Of a stretch of DNA of 48,140 nucleotides, positions 34,799 to 43,000 are shown piece by piece (position 1 is the stretch's first letter; each line of letters begins with the position of its first letter). The translations under genes and the position numbers were made by a program. This DNA is from Chloroflexota bacterium (lineage in GTDB: Bacteria; Chloroflexota; UBA11872; UBA12225), in NCBI GenBank assembly GCA_947446285.1, contig CANFGH010000011.1, forward strand, positions 1-48,140. The letters are read 5' to 3'. The notes below the pieces were generated by a model. The model had not been told where the DNA came from, did not search any database, and saw nothing but the letters and a program-made list of their open reading frames with translations.

Positions 34799-35428
34799 AT
34801 GCGAATTGCCGTCCTCGGCGCATCAGGTCGGACCGGCAGGCAGGTGGTGCGCCACGCACTCGATGCCGGGCACACCGTCAACGCCCTGTTCCGGGATGCG
34901 TCCGCCGCGCCACCGGCCCATCCTAATCTGCGCGTGGTTACCGGGTTGGCGACGGACCGAGGGGCGGTGGTGGAGGTCCTTTCGGACGCGGATGCTGCGA
35001 TCTCCGCCCTGGGTCCCAGAGGCGGTAGCCAGCCAGTCCCCCTCTGCGCCACCGCCTCAGGCCACGTGATCGAGGTTGCATCCGGGCGCACCGGTTTCCG
35101 CTACGTTGTCATTTCGGCAGCCGGCGTCAAAGGCCCTCCCGACACGACGTCCTTCCTCGCCCGTCTGCCATCGCGGATCATCCGGGCACTCCTTGGCACA
35201 ACCTACCTGGACAAGGACGCCGAGGCTACGGTTCTCGCCGCGAGTTCCGTCGACTGGGTACTTATCCGACCTCCGGGTCTGACCGATGGCCCACCTCGCG
35301 GAAACGTGAAGTCCGACGCAACCCAGGCAACCGGCGGGCGAATCTCCCGCGATGACCTCGCTCGGTTTGCCGTGCTGATGACAACCGATCCGACCTACGT
35401 CCGGCAGTCACCATTCGTTGCCGGATAG
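34799..35428 (+). CDS. NAD(P)-binding oxidoreductase (NmrA/atypical SDR type)
   Basis: 209 aa. Rossmann motif GASGRTG at residues 7-13, then 'AISALGPRGG' and 'RYVVISAAGVKG', with the late 'DWVLIRPPGLTDGP' segment usual for atypical short-chain dehydrogenases that bind NADP and act as reductases or redox sensors. GGGAGAG stands 4-10 nt before the ATG at 34799; the in-frame ATG at 34751 lacks a site. It is divergent from a TetR gene, the usual layout for an inducible quinone or aldehyde reductase. The substrate is unknown. Confidence 0.87.
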   Translation: MRIAVLGASGRTGRQVVRHALDAGHTVNALFRDASAAPPAHPNLRVVTGLATDRGAVVEVLSDADAAISALGPRGGSQPVPLCATASGHVIEVASGRTGFRYVVISAAGVKGPPDTTSFLARLPSRIIRALLGTTYLDKDAEATVLAASSVDWVLIRPPGLTDGPPRGNVKSDATQATGGRISRDDLARFAVLMTTDPTYVRQSPFVAG

Positions 35429-35537
35429 CGAAGGGCACCCCACTTGAGCAACCGCCCCTGCGTATCGCATCGCTATCGACACCGACCGGCCTGCAATCTG
35501 GTCAGACCCACTCGCGATCAGGAGAGGTGTTCCTCAC

Positions 35538-36584
35538 ATGCGCACCAGACGGTTGGGACATACGGGACTGCATGTCTCGGAAATGTGCCTCGGAACCCTG
35601 ACGTTCGGCCACCAAGCTGACGAAGCCACGTCGTTCCAGATCCTCGACACCGCCATCGAGAATGGCATCACGTTCTTTGATAGTGCTGATGTCTACCCCG
35701 CGCTTGCGCCCCCCGAACTTGCTGGCCTGAGCGAAACGATTCTCGGGCGGTGGCTTGCCTCGCGTGGCGGGCGGGACGGTCTGGTGATCGCCACGAAAGT
35801 GTTCAACCGCACCGGACTCCGGATGAACGATGCCGGTCTCGGGAGAAATCACGTTATCCGGGCGTGCGAGGCGAGCCTGCGACGCCTTCAAACTAACTAC
35901 ATCGACCTCTATCAGACGCACGCATTCGACCCGCACGTGCCCCTTGCGGAAACACTCCGCGCACTTGATGACTTGGTTCACGCCGGGAAGGTCAGGTACA
36001 TCGGCACAAGCAACCTGAAGGCGTGGCAACTCGCCGATGCTGACTGGACCAGTCGGCAACTCAGCCTGCCCGCGTTTGCGTCGGTCCAGCAGCGCTACAA
36101 CCTGCTTCACCGTGCAATCGAGGACAAAATCGTACCTGCGTGCCAGTCGCTCGGCGTGGCCATCCTGCCGTGGAATCCTCTGGCCGGGGGTCTACTGACC
36201 GGCGCGTATTCCAACCGTCAATTGCCCGCAGGCAACCGTTTTGACTTGCCCGGTAGCCGGGGTGAGATGTACCGGAGACGGTATTTAGATGAGACAACCC
36301 TTGACGAGGTTGACCGCATCCAGGAAGTCGCTGCGCGTCACGGCCATTCCCTGACCGACGTCGCGCTCTCGTGGGTGGCATCGCAACCTGGGATTACGAG
36401 CACGCTGATCAGTGCGGACAACCCGGAGCAGTTGCGCGAGGCGATTGGCTCACTTGCCGTGGTGCTTTCCGACGAAGAGCGCGACGCTTGCGACGCAGCG
36501 TGGTTCTACCTGCCCCGGACCCGCGAGTTGGCCGTCCCGTCGACCGACGCGCTCAACCTTACGGTCAAGGCAGGCGCCAATTGA
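35538..36584 (+). CDS. Aldo/keto reductase
   Basis: 348 aa TIM-barrel NADPH oxidoreductase. The catalytic tetrad is visible as D48 and Y53 (FFDSADVYP), K87 (IATKVF) and H128 (YQTHAFDP). 'RYIGTSNLKAWQL' and 'ILPWNPLAGGLLTG' are typical of the YajO/Tas-like bacterial subgroup. It reduces aldehydes or ketones of small sugars or other carbonyls. GAGAGGTG lies about 9 nt before the ATG. It follows the TetR-linked reductase by 109 bp on the same strand and may share its regulation. Confidence 0.9.
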   Translation: MRTRRLGHTGLHVSEMCLGTLTFGHQADEATSFQILDTAIENGITFFDSADVYPALAPPELAGLSETILGRWLASRGGRDGLVIATKVFNRTGLRMNDAGLGRNHVIRACEASLRRLQTNYIDLYQTHAFDPHVPLAETLRALDDLVHAGKVRYIGTSNLKAWQLADADWTSRQLSLPAFASVQQRYNLLHRAIEDKIVPACQSLGVAILPWNPLAGGLLTGAYSNRQLPAGNRFDLPGSRGEMYRRRYLDETTLDEVDRIQEVAARHGHSLTDVALSWVASQPGITSTLISADNPEQLREAIGSLAVVLSDEERDACDAAWFYLPRTRELAVPSTDALNLTVKAGAN

Positions 36585-36619
36585 GCGTCCTGACCACGCT
36601 GGGCGCACCTTCATACAAC

Positions 36620-36925
36620 TCAGATCAGGGACAACAGAATGTCCGCGTTGCCATCGCCGCCTGACACATACTCGCCATGCATGAGGTCCCAATGCATGGG
36701 CACGTCCTGCGACATCGCCGCTTCGGCAATGACGACAAACCGGTCGTAGGAAGCACGGTCCGGCCAGAAGTCCAGGAAGCGCAGGGTGTCATCACCCATC
36801 TTGATGAGATAGACCTGCGTCGCCCCGTGACGCTTGAGGGATATCGCGACCTCCCGGGCTAGTTCAACGGCCGCGTCGGTCAATCCACCCGGGACCCGCA
36901 CGGAATGCCATCCCACGACGCCCAT
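36620..36925 (-). CDS. Small hypothetical protein, possible ferredoxin-like (ABM-type) fold
   Basis: 101 aa. Pattern strand-helix-strand-strand-helix-strand: VGWHSVRVPGG, LTDAAVELAREVAISLKRHG, VYLIKMGDDTLRFLDFWPD, ASYDRFVVIAEAAMSQ, MHWDLMHGEYV. This order resembles dimeric alpha/beta-barrel proteins such as antibiotic biosynthesis monooxygenase-like domains, but I cannot name the family. GAGG stands 8 nt before the ATG at 36925. It converges with the aldo/keto reductase. Function unknown. Confidence 0.65.
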   Translation of the reverse strand: MGVVGWHSVRVPGGLTDAAVELAREVAISLKRHGATQVYLIKMGDDTLRFLDFWPDRASYDRFVVIAEAAMSQDVPMHWDLMHGEYVSGGDGNADILLSLI

Positions 36926-37078
36926 CTCGTGTACCTCGCCCCGTCATTGAACGGTCCCCGACGGATTGTGCCTTCAAGTCCGGTGTCCGACCGCTTCCGA
37001 GATCCCGTTATTCACAAATGCTTATTTTTTATGATGCTATTTCTACACTGTTTTGTCACGCATGTGGTCGCAAAAACT

Positions 37079-37087
37079 TGGTATAAT
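37079..37087 (+). promoter_or_regulatory. Extended -10 promoter in AT-rich island
   Basis: TGGTATAAT: a perfect TATAAT at 37082-37087 preceded by the TG of an extended -10. It sits in an AT-rich stretch (about 37010-37090) that stands out from its GC-rich surroundings, and implies a leader of about 105 nt before the gene at 37200. Confidence 0.7.
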
Positions 37088-37199
37088 GAAAGGTATTTCC
37101 GACCCCATCCACGACTGGTTGGCTGCGACCTGGCACACTCCTTACCCAGTCCGATCAGATTGCAGTCTGGTGTCGCAACTACCCTAGGAGGCATCCGCA

Positions 37200-37499
37200 A
37201 TGAGCATCTCATGCACACTGATCGACATCAACGGCGTGGAGGACGACCGGGACTTCCCGTTCACGGTCTTCGACCTGATCACCACGTGCAAGGAAGTCGG
37301 ACCCAAGTCTACCGATGAACGCACAAGCGTCCTTGGACGCCTGCTCTATGCCGACTCAGTCATCCACGCGTCGGAACTGCTCGACATGGTTGCCATCTAC
37401 TTGGGGATGGAGCTGTCTGACCACGCAATGGAGGTCCTCGAAATGATCCGGGATGAAGCCCTGACACCCCACGGGGAGGATGAAGAGCTTCAGGACTGA
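37200..37499 (+). CDS. Small acidic protein, unknown function
   Basis: 99 aa, strongly acidic (ends GEDEELQD), single Cys at each of two N-terminal positions (SISCTLID, TTCKEVG). The middle part 'LGRLLYADSVIHASELLDMVAIYLG' is helical. I recognise no family. A near-perfect Shine-Dalgarno AGGAGG lies 10 nt before the ATG and a strong extended -10 promoter lies ~110 bp upstream, so it is probably a well-expressed gene. It converges with the pentapeptide gene, with only 21 bp between the stop codons. Confidence 0.68.
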   Translation: MSISCTLIDINGVEDDRDFPFTVFDLITTCKEVGPKSTDERTSVLGRLLYADSVIHASELLDMVAIYLGMELSDHAMEVLEMIRDEALTPHGEDEELQD

Positions 37500-37520
37500 C
37501 GGATGGGGCACCTCCGAGTC

Positions 37521-38234
37521 TTAGACAGGCAGCGGGACGTATCCCTTCACGCCGGTCAGGATGGCGTCGGACATGTTCGCGCCAGTGAACGTGGTGTCGA
37601 AAAGTGCCGCATCCGTGAGGTCCGCACCTGACAGGTTGGCCTGCGAGAAACTGGCGCGCGTCAGGTCCGATTGGAACAGGATGGCCCTCGAGAGGTTCGC
37701 CCCATCGAGGTTCGCGCTTCGCAGGGACACGCGCGACAGCTCAGTGCCAACCAGGATCGCCCCGCGCAGGTTGGCCCCGGACAGGTTCGAGTCCGACAGT
37801 TTGGCATTGGTCAGGTTCGCCCCGGCCAGGTCCGCGTGCCAGAACGTCGACGCAGGCACGAACACACCAGTCAGGTTGGCACCGGTCAGCGTTGCCCCGA
37901 ACAGGTCTGCATCCCGCATGGTCGCCTTGGTGAGGTTTGCTCCGGACAAGTCGGCGTAGGAGAGCCCCGCCCCGCGCAGGGTCGCCTTGGTCAGGTCCGC
38001 ACCAACGAGGATGGCCCCCGTCAGGTCGGCGTTGTAGAGCATCGCTCCAGACATGATCGCGCCGGTCAGGTCCACCCCCGACAAATCACACCCGGTCAGA
38101 TCGGCGTTGACAAGGTTGCGCTTCACATTGCAATCGGGCGCCGCGTGCGTAACACCAGGCACCGCAAGCATCACTGCAATCGCGACACCGACGGCACGCA
38201 CGGTAGAGGCCAGACCGGCCATCGAATGTCGCAT
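37521..38234 (-). CDS. Exported pentapeptide-repeat protein
   Basis: 237 aa. Signal peptide at 1-32 (MRHSMAGLASTVRAVGVAIA...THAAP). After APDCNVKRNL the protein is pentapeptide repeat throughout (A-D/N-L-x-x, for example LSGVDLTGAIMSGAML), a right-handed beta-helix with no other domain. It ends GVKGYVPLPV, similar to GVIGYVKP of the protein at 15648. TATCCT lies exactly 6 nt before the ATG at 38234 with no Shine-Dalgarno site; an upstream in-frame start at 38324 would bury the signal. Function unknown; such helices often bind proteins. Confidence 0.83.
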   Translation of the reverse strand: MRHSMAGLASTVRAVGVAIAVMLAVPGVTHAAPDCNVKRNLVNADLTGCDLSGVDLTGAIMSGAMLYNADLTGAILVGADLTKATLRGAGLSYADLSGANLTKATMRDADLFGATLTGANLTGVFVPASTFWHADLAGANLTNAKLSDSNLSGANLRGAILVGTELSRVSLRSANLDGANLSRAILFQSDLTRASFSQANLSGADLTDAALFDTTFTGANMSDAILTGVKGYVPLPV

Positions 38235-38240
38235 GACCGG

Positions 38241-38246
38241 AGGATA
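38241..38246 (-). promoter_or_regulatory. -10 hexamer of leaderless pentapeptide gene
   Basis: TATCCT on the minus strand ends 6 nt before the ATG at 38234, with no Shine-Dalgarno site. Confidence 0.5.
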
Positions 38247-38375
38247 GCGCGGTTTCACGCCCACGGCCCGCGCGTGCGTATCGCGCCGAACCTTGAGCGG
38301 GGTCTCGTCGTCACGACCGCGCACCGTTGGCGGATCACCAGCGACCGGATCGGCATCTGCCCCGCCAGGCCCTAT

Positions 38376-38831
38376 CTACAACTTCGCGGAAGCCGATGGC
38401 GGGCGCCCGCCGACCGGCACAACCCGGCCCTCGTCCAGATCCATCAAGTCGAACCCCGTCACAACGTCAGTACGCCCCCTCAAACCAATCCATTCGGACT
38501 CGCGTAGCCAGTCGGCGCCCTGCGTGTCGCCATCGGGCCAGCCAGACATTGCGAGATTGCACGCTGCGATCTCCCCTGAACTCGGATCATGGATGGCAGT
38601 AAGGGCCGAAAGGACCGCGTCGTCGGAGGCGTGCTTCAGAACAATCTGTTCAAAGACCGTGGCGTTCGTTGCGAAGAGCGTGAACACCATCGGCGACATG
38701 CCGACATGGGACCGATAGTCCCCAACGGTTCCCGCCAGGAACCCGCGCATCTTGTCGATAGATCGTGGAAGCATGTACACGCCACCCAAGGTCTCCCAAG
38801 GACTGCGAGGTGGATGCTTGGTCAAGTCCAT
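38376..38831 (-). CDS. DUF5069-family protein
   Basis: 151 aa. The opening DLTKHPPRSPWETLGGVYML followed by PRSIDKMRGFLAGTVGDYRSH matches the conserved start of DUF5069 proteins as I recall them; their role is not known to me. Later parts (GADWLRESEWIGLRGRTDVV) are also ordinary soluble sequence. GGGGAAACAGTC precedes the ATG at 38831. It lies upstream of the pentapeptide gene on the same strand and is divergent from the coiled-coil gene at 38994. Confidence 0.8.
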   Translation of the reverse strand: MDLTKHPPRSPWETLGGVYMLPRSIDKMRGFLAGTVGDYRSHVGMSPMVFTLFATNATVFEQIVLKHASDDAVLSALTAIHDPSSGEIAACNLAMSGWPDGDTQGADWLRESEWIGLRGRTDVVTGFDLMDLDEGRVVPVGGRPPSASAKL

Positions 38832-38981
38832 GACTGTTTCCCCTTTGCCTAAATGATTTATTCAGACCCGTCAGGTTCAATGAAGGGCAGCATAGCGCAA
38901 CGATCAAGATGAAGTAGCTCGGTGTGCACGAAAAATCGGGCAAGAGGACTGATTCTCCCGTGCCAGCAATCGCGAATGCGA

Positions 38982-38987
38982 TATCGT
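38982..38987 (+). promoter_or_regulatory. -10 hexamer of leaderless coiled-coil gene
   Basis: TATCGT ends 6 nt before the GTG at 38994. The identical hexamer and spacing precede the other small coiled-coil gene at 2105. Confidence 0.5.
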
Positions 38988-38993
38988 GGCGGT

Positions 38994-39329
38994 GTGCAAT
39001 CACTGTCCGAAGAAGAAATCTGGGCCAGACGGGCAGCTGCCGAGGCCGAATACGACCGTGTCGAGGCTCAGGCGAAGGCCACGCGCGACCGCCTGATCAC
39101 CGAGGCCGGTGAAGAGTTCGAGCGCGTCACCGTCTCGGCCCGCACCGAACGGGACCGGATCATCGCGCAGGCAGAGGCCTCCTACGAACGCGTGCTGGCG
39201 CCCGCCGACGCCGCGTATGAACGACGCTACGCCGAAGCCTGGGACGAATACAAGCGCGTCCACAACGAAGCACGGGCAGCACTTGAGCGCGTGCGGGAGG
39301 CCACCTCACCGACCGGCCAAGGCGACTGA
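38994..39329 (+). CDS. Small charged coiled-coil protein, unknown function
   Basis: 111 aa, nearly all helical, with Ala/Glu/Arg/Tyr heptads: ARRAAAEAEYDRVEAQAKA, then EEFERVTVSARTERDRIIAQ and ASYERVLAPADAAYERRYAE. A unit of about 20-25 residues built around 'A-x-x-E/D-x-x-x-E/D-R-V/I' recurs. There is no signal or membrane segment. The GTG at 38994 is chosen from the TATCGT hexamer 6 nt upstream; an ATG at 38976 is the alternative. It resembles the gene at 2105 in size, composition and promoter layout. Family not recognised. Confidence 0.6.
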   Translation: MQSLSEEEIWARRAAAEAEYDRVEAQAKATRDRLITEAGEEFERVTVSARTERDRIIAQAEASYERVLAPADAAYERRYAEAWDEYKRVHNEARAALERVREATSPTGQGD

Positions 39330-39378
39330 AGAAAGCGTCACTCGAAGCACTCTTGCAAGCGGGTACGATGCCCGCACG

Positions 39379-40188
39379 ATGTGGATCTCACGCTTCGTGA
39401 CGGTGAACGGCCTCCAAATACACTACCTCCGGACTGGCGGGAGCGGGCCTCCTCTCGTGCTGGCCCACGGCGGAACGGCAAACGGGAAAAGTTGGACGCG
39501 GGTCGCCAGCGCACTTGCCGACACATTTGACGTGATCGCGCCTGACGCCCGCGGGCACGGCCTCACGGATGCACCCACCGGCGATTACTCGTTCACCACC
39601 CTCGGCAACGACCTGGCCGGGTTCATAGAAGCCCTCGGCCTTGACCACCCAGTCATCGGAGGCGCGTCCATGGGCGCGAACACCGTCTTGTCTCTCCTCA
39701 CTAATCACCCGGACGTTGCAAGGGCCGCAATCCTCGAAGACCCGATCTTCTTCCTGCAGTCACCCGAGGCAACGCAACACTGGATCGACACCGCCCTCGC
39801 AAGTCTGCGTGCCGAAGCCAACTCGCTGGCGAAACTCGGACTTGACGGCACCTTGGAACGGTTCAGGCTAGCCAATCCACACTGGAGCAACGCCGAACTG
39901 GAAAACGCCGCGACCGCCAAGTTACAGGTGCGAGACGTCTTCTTCACGACCTTTCAGGATCGGTTCGACTGGCAAGCGTTGCTAGGCCAGGTCCGCTGCC
40001 CAATCCTGCTGGTGACAGGTGATCCCGACCGAGGCGCCCTCGTGACCGCCGAAGCGGGTGACGTGGCCAAACGCTGCTGTCCGACCCTTGACGTCGCCAA
40101 TATTCCGGACGCGTCCCACAACATCAATAGCGATCAGGTTGACCACTTCCTGCGCGAGGTTCGTGGTTTCCTGTCCAGGGTTCCCTGA
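39379..40188 (+). CDS. Alpha/beta hydrolase
   Basis: 269 aa. Oxyanion-hole HG at 30-31 (LVLAHGGTANG), DARGHGLTD, nucleophile S97 in GGASMGA, acid Asp in LVTGDPDRGAL and His in PDASHNI. This is a soluble member of the broad family that hydrolyses esters, lactones or C-C bonds; the substrate is unknown. The ATG at 39379 is chosen over longer frames because the domain begins right there (MWISRFVTVNGLQIHYLRTG). TACGAT lies 9 nt upstream. It follows the coiled-coil gene by 49 bp. Confidence 0.88.
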   Translation: MWISRFVTVNGLQIHYLRTGGSGPPLVLAHGGTANGKSWTRVASALADTFDVIAPDARGHGLTDAPTGDYSFTTLGNDLAGFIEALGLDHPVIGGASMGANTVLSLLTNHPDVARAAILEDPIFFLQSPEATQHWIDTALASLRAEANSLAKLGLDGTLERFRLANPHWSNAELENAATAKLQVRDVFFTTFQDRFDWQALLGQVRCPILLVTGDPDRGALVTAEAGDVAKRCCPTLDVANIPDASHNINSDQVDHFLREVRGFLSRVP

Positions 40189-40245
40189 TCCGGCGCTGGA
40201 AGCCCCGGGGACGCCATCCACGTGCCGGGTCATCAGCGACGTTCG

Positions 40246-40542
40246 TCAGGCTTCCACACCATTCACGAATGCGATGGTTCCCTCGGAGTTGGCGTGCCTG
40301 ATCGGCAGGATGGCCTGGTATTCCGGCCCGTGATACCTGGAGACCAAGGTATCACGGTCGGGAAATTCGATCACTACCCGGCGGTTCCCTTGTGCCTCAC
40401 CTTCGACCTGAGTGGTCTGCCCCCCGCGCACCAGAAACCGGCCGCCATATTGCTCAATCGTCGCCGGCACCTGCCTCGAATACTCGGCATAGGCCTCCGC
40501 ATCATGCACGGTGACTTCGCCGATCACATACGCCTTGGCCAT
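40246..40542 (-). CDS. DUF1330-family small protein
   Basis: 98 aa. Starts MAKAYVIGEVTVHDAEAYAEY and contains YGGRFLVRGGQ, RVVIEFPDRDTLVSRYHGPEYQ: the usual pattern of DUF1330, a dimeric ferredoxin-like fold with no established activity. AGGAGG stands 5 nt before the ATG at 40542. It converges with the hydrolase gene. A relative in the same family is encoded at 47541. Confidence 0.9.
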   Translation of the reverse strand: MAKAYVIGEVTVHDAEAYAEYSRQVPATIEQYGGRFLVRGGQTTQVEGEAQGNRRVVIEFPDRDTLVSRYHGPEYQAILPIRHANSEGTIAFVNGVEA

Positions 40543-40865
40543 GCCGCCTCCTGAACACCATCGATTTTGCCCGGACCGCCGGGTGGTGCGGATGCAATCC
40601 GGAGACCTTCCCGCGATCCGCACGATCACATTTCCATCCACGTGGACGTACATCGTAGGGAAGCGGTTCGACCAAACGCGGTGCCAACGGCCCGGGACAC
40701 CGCTGCAGATCCACCCGGAGGGTGTCACAGCCCGCTCACCACGAGGCCTTGGACTGTGATGGGGCCGTGCTGCCACCGGACTCAACCACGAAGTTCAGCC
40801 GAGCTGAACGGCGCGTCATGGCTCTCAGCCCCATGAAATATCACCGCTTCGCAAGGGAGGTTCTA
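40543..40865. other. Divergent intergenic region
   Basis: 323 bp between the DUF1330 start (40542, -) and the methyltransferase start (40866, +). It should hold both promoters, but I see no clear -35/-10 pair and no gene; the in-frame extension of the methyltransferase upstream of 40866 lacks domain character. Confidence 0.4.
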
Positions 40866-41753
40866 ATGACCGCAACCGCCACACTCGCGAACCCCGGACC
40901 AACGCCTGCCATTGTGCCGACCCTGCGCGATCACCTTTCAGCCAACGGGTTGCGGGAGTTCAGCGAGGGTCGAAAGTACCGCCGATGGATGCGCGGGAAG
41001 ATCGGCGCCACGAAGTGCGCAACCATCGACTGGTACCGCAACGAAGCTCACGGGTTCCATTACCAGGTGATGCGCACCGCGATGTACGACGAGATCGGTG
41101 CTCCGGGTGTCTTCGGTCCAGTGGCGTCGGAACGATACGGCGCAATGCTGGCCTCGGGAGAGGCAGTGCTTCCATTCCTGCCCGCCGCCGGACGCATCCT
41201 CGATGTCGGGTGCGCCACCGGTGTCCTCACCTCATGGTGGGCAATGCAAGTGCCCGGCGCGACTGTTACCGGATGTGACAACACCCCGGCAGCGGTCTCC
41301 ACTGCCAATCAAGGCGACGCGCACGCCGGCAACGTCTCTTTCGTTGTCGCAGACGCCACCCTCGGACTTCCTGACGGGCCATTCAGTCTGGTGATCAGCA
41401 CACAGTCAGTGGTCGAAAACGCTGACGAACTGCCAAGCGTCCTCGGGCACATCGCATCGGTGCTTGCGCCGGACGGCACCTACCTCGCCATCGAACCACT
41501 TTCGACACTACGCGGGGTTCGGACGTACACCGAGTTTGCCAACGATGCCGGGATGGTGCTCCAGTCTCTCGGCATGGTCCCGTACCTCATGTTCGGTGCG
41601 CTCCAGGCGTACCCAGTCCTCGAGTACCGGCGCGTGGACGGTCTGCCGATCGCCTCATCGGTGGACATCACAGAAGCGTATGCGACTGCCTACCGGGCCA
41701 TCTTCGGCAAGGAACCGCCTACCGCCCCGCACTCCGCCGGAAGTCCGGGCTGA
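40866..41753 (+). CDS. SAM-dependent methyltransferase, class I
   Basis: 295 aa. SAM-binding motif I ILDVGCATG (111-119), acidic end of strand 2 'VTGCDNTP', motif II/III 'FVVADATLGLPDGPFSLVIS'. The N-terminal ~80 residues (EFSEGRKYRRWMRGKIG) are a helical cap shared with the next gene. GGGAGG lies 5 nt before the ATG at 40866. The following gene at 41812 is a paralog in the same orientation, 58 bp downstream, so the pair arose by tandem duplication and is probably one transcript. The substrate is unknown; the 'TYLAIEPL' stretch is shared by both. Confidence 0.87.
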   Translation: MTATATLANPGPTPAIVPTLRDHLSANGLREFSEGRKYRRWMRGKIGATKCATIDWYRNEAHGFHYQVMRTAMYDEIGAPGVFGPVASERYGAMLASGEAVLPFLPAAGRILDVGCATGVLTSWWAMQVPGATVTGCDNTPAAVSTANQGDAHAGNVSFVVADATLGLPDGPFSLVISTQSVVENADELPSVLGHIASVLAPDGTYLAIEPLSTLRGVRTYTEFANDAGMVLQSLGMVPYLMFGALQAYPVLEYRRVDGLPIASSVDITEAYATAYRAIFGKEPPTAPHSAGSPG

Positions 41754-41811
41754 ACCCACGCAAGGAAGCGACCAAACATCACTCACACGACTCCCCCGGA
41801 GGCCTGAAACC

Positions 41812-42802
41812 ATGACCACTACGACGAGGCCGTCAGCAACCACGGCAATAACCAAACCGACCTCCGAACCTGTGACCATCGACACACATCTCGCCGCCTA
41901 CGATCTCCGTGAGTTTGATGATGCCCGCGCCCACCGGCGATGGATGCCTCGCAAGATCGGTCCGGAGATCGCTGACACGATTGACCAGAACGCCGAAGCA
42001 TTCAGTGACCATCGCATCTTGGAGGCCCATGAACGCCTCTATGAGGCCCTTGCGCGACCGGGGGTGTTTGGGCCGGCATCGTCATCCCGGTTCGGGGCGA
42101 TGCGCGCCTCGGCCGAGGAGGTCCTGCCGTACCTGCCAGTCACTGGCGCGATGCTCGACCTCGGGTGCGGGCCGGGACACCTTACCTCGTGGTACGCCCG
42201 GCAGTCACCGAGTGCCACCATCACCGGCTGCGACCGCGAACCTGCACTCATTGAAATGGCAACCTCAGATGCCGCCCGGCTGGGCATCGAGAACGTCACC
42301 TATGTGGTCGCGGACGTCACCAAAGGTCTCCCCGCGGGGCCGTTCGAGCTGATCGTCAGCACCCAATCGGTCGCCGATGCGGACGCCGAATCCGTTGTCG
42401 CCCAATATGGCGGAGACGATGGCACTCACCATGACCCGTCAGGACCGGACGACGAACCACGTGCCCGGACCCTACGGATGATCGCCGACGCACTTGGCCC
42501 GCAAGGCACGTACCTTGCGATCGAGCCCCTGCTGACACCCGATGCAATGCGCGCGTTCGTTGTCCGAAGCCTCAGCCGCAGGACTGGTGCTGTCATCCCT
42601 CGGGTTCACGCCGTTCGACATTTTCGGGCAACCCAAGGCCTACCCAGTGGCGGTGTTCCTGCGCCGAGGCGACCTTGAGGCGGATGCCGCAGCCTCCGGG
42701 ACGACGCCTCCGGAGATTGACATCGAGGCCTCCTATCCTCAGGCGGAGATCGACCACCTCCCGTACCTGCTTCGGGGCCATGCCTGTGCGGAGGATCGGT
42801 AG
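41812..42802 (+). pseudogene. SAM-dependent methyltransferase, paralog of 40866, frameshifted near C-terminus
   Basis: The N-terminal ~250 residues are an intact methyltransferase (MLDLGCGPG, ITGCDREP, YVVADVTKGLPAGPFELIVS). After TYLAIEPLLTPDAMRAF the frame runs into unrelated sequence, while the next frame supplies the missing end (SEASAAGLVLSSLGFTPFDI, GQPKAYPVAVF) that matches the paralog (MVLQSLGMVPYLMF, LQAYPVLEY). The change falls on CGTTCGTT at 42554-42561, an exact 4-bp tandem duplication; removing one CGTT or one nearby base restores 328-329 aa. GGAGG precedes the ATG at 41812. As it stands the C-terminal strands of the fold would be wrong. Confidence 0.83.
42554..42561. repeat. 4-bp tandem duplication CGTT at frameshift
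   Basis: CGTTCGTT, exactly where the methyltransferase frame switches by one. Confidence 0.6.
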
Positions 42803-42932
42803 TGCCCACAAAAAAGGCGAGTGCAAGCAGTTGGAATAACACCCAGTCGGCGCAAGCCCGGAGTTCCACATTCAGGAAAGATTAGTTGGTAGCACCGATG
42901 GACTCGCCCCAATAACCGGCGACAAATCCCGA

Positions 42933-42972
42933 TTGGCCACACTGAAGTCTTGATGATATATTGGCTGACCAA
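42933..42972 (+). promoter_or_regulatory. Promoter and possible operator of sugar-binding operon
   Basis: TTGGCC (42933-42938), 18-bp spacer, TATATT (42957-42962), followed by the palindrome TTGG-CTGACCAA overlapping the start-point region (42961-42972). It lies 29 bp or more before the binding-protein ATG at 43001. A repressor could sit on the palindrome. Confidence 0.45.
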
Positions 42973-43000
42973 CGTCGTTTACGACAAAAGGATCGCAACC

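Noticed and set aside
37671-38507. Long antisense frame (278 codons) over the exported pentapeptide gene
   Set aside because: It is a mirror of the pentapeptide repeat codons, rich in Arg/Gln/Gly with no domain; the minus-strand frame has a signal peptide and a clear beta-helix repeat.
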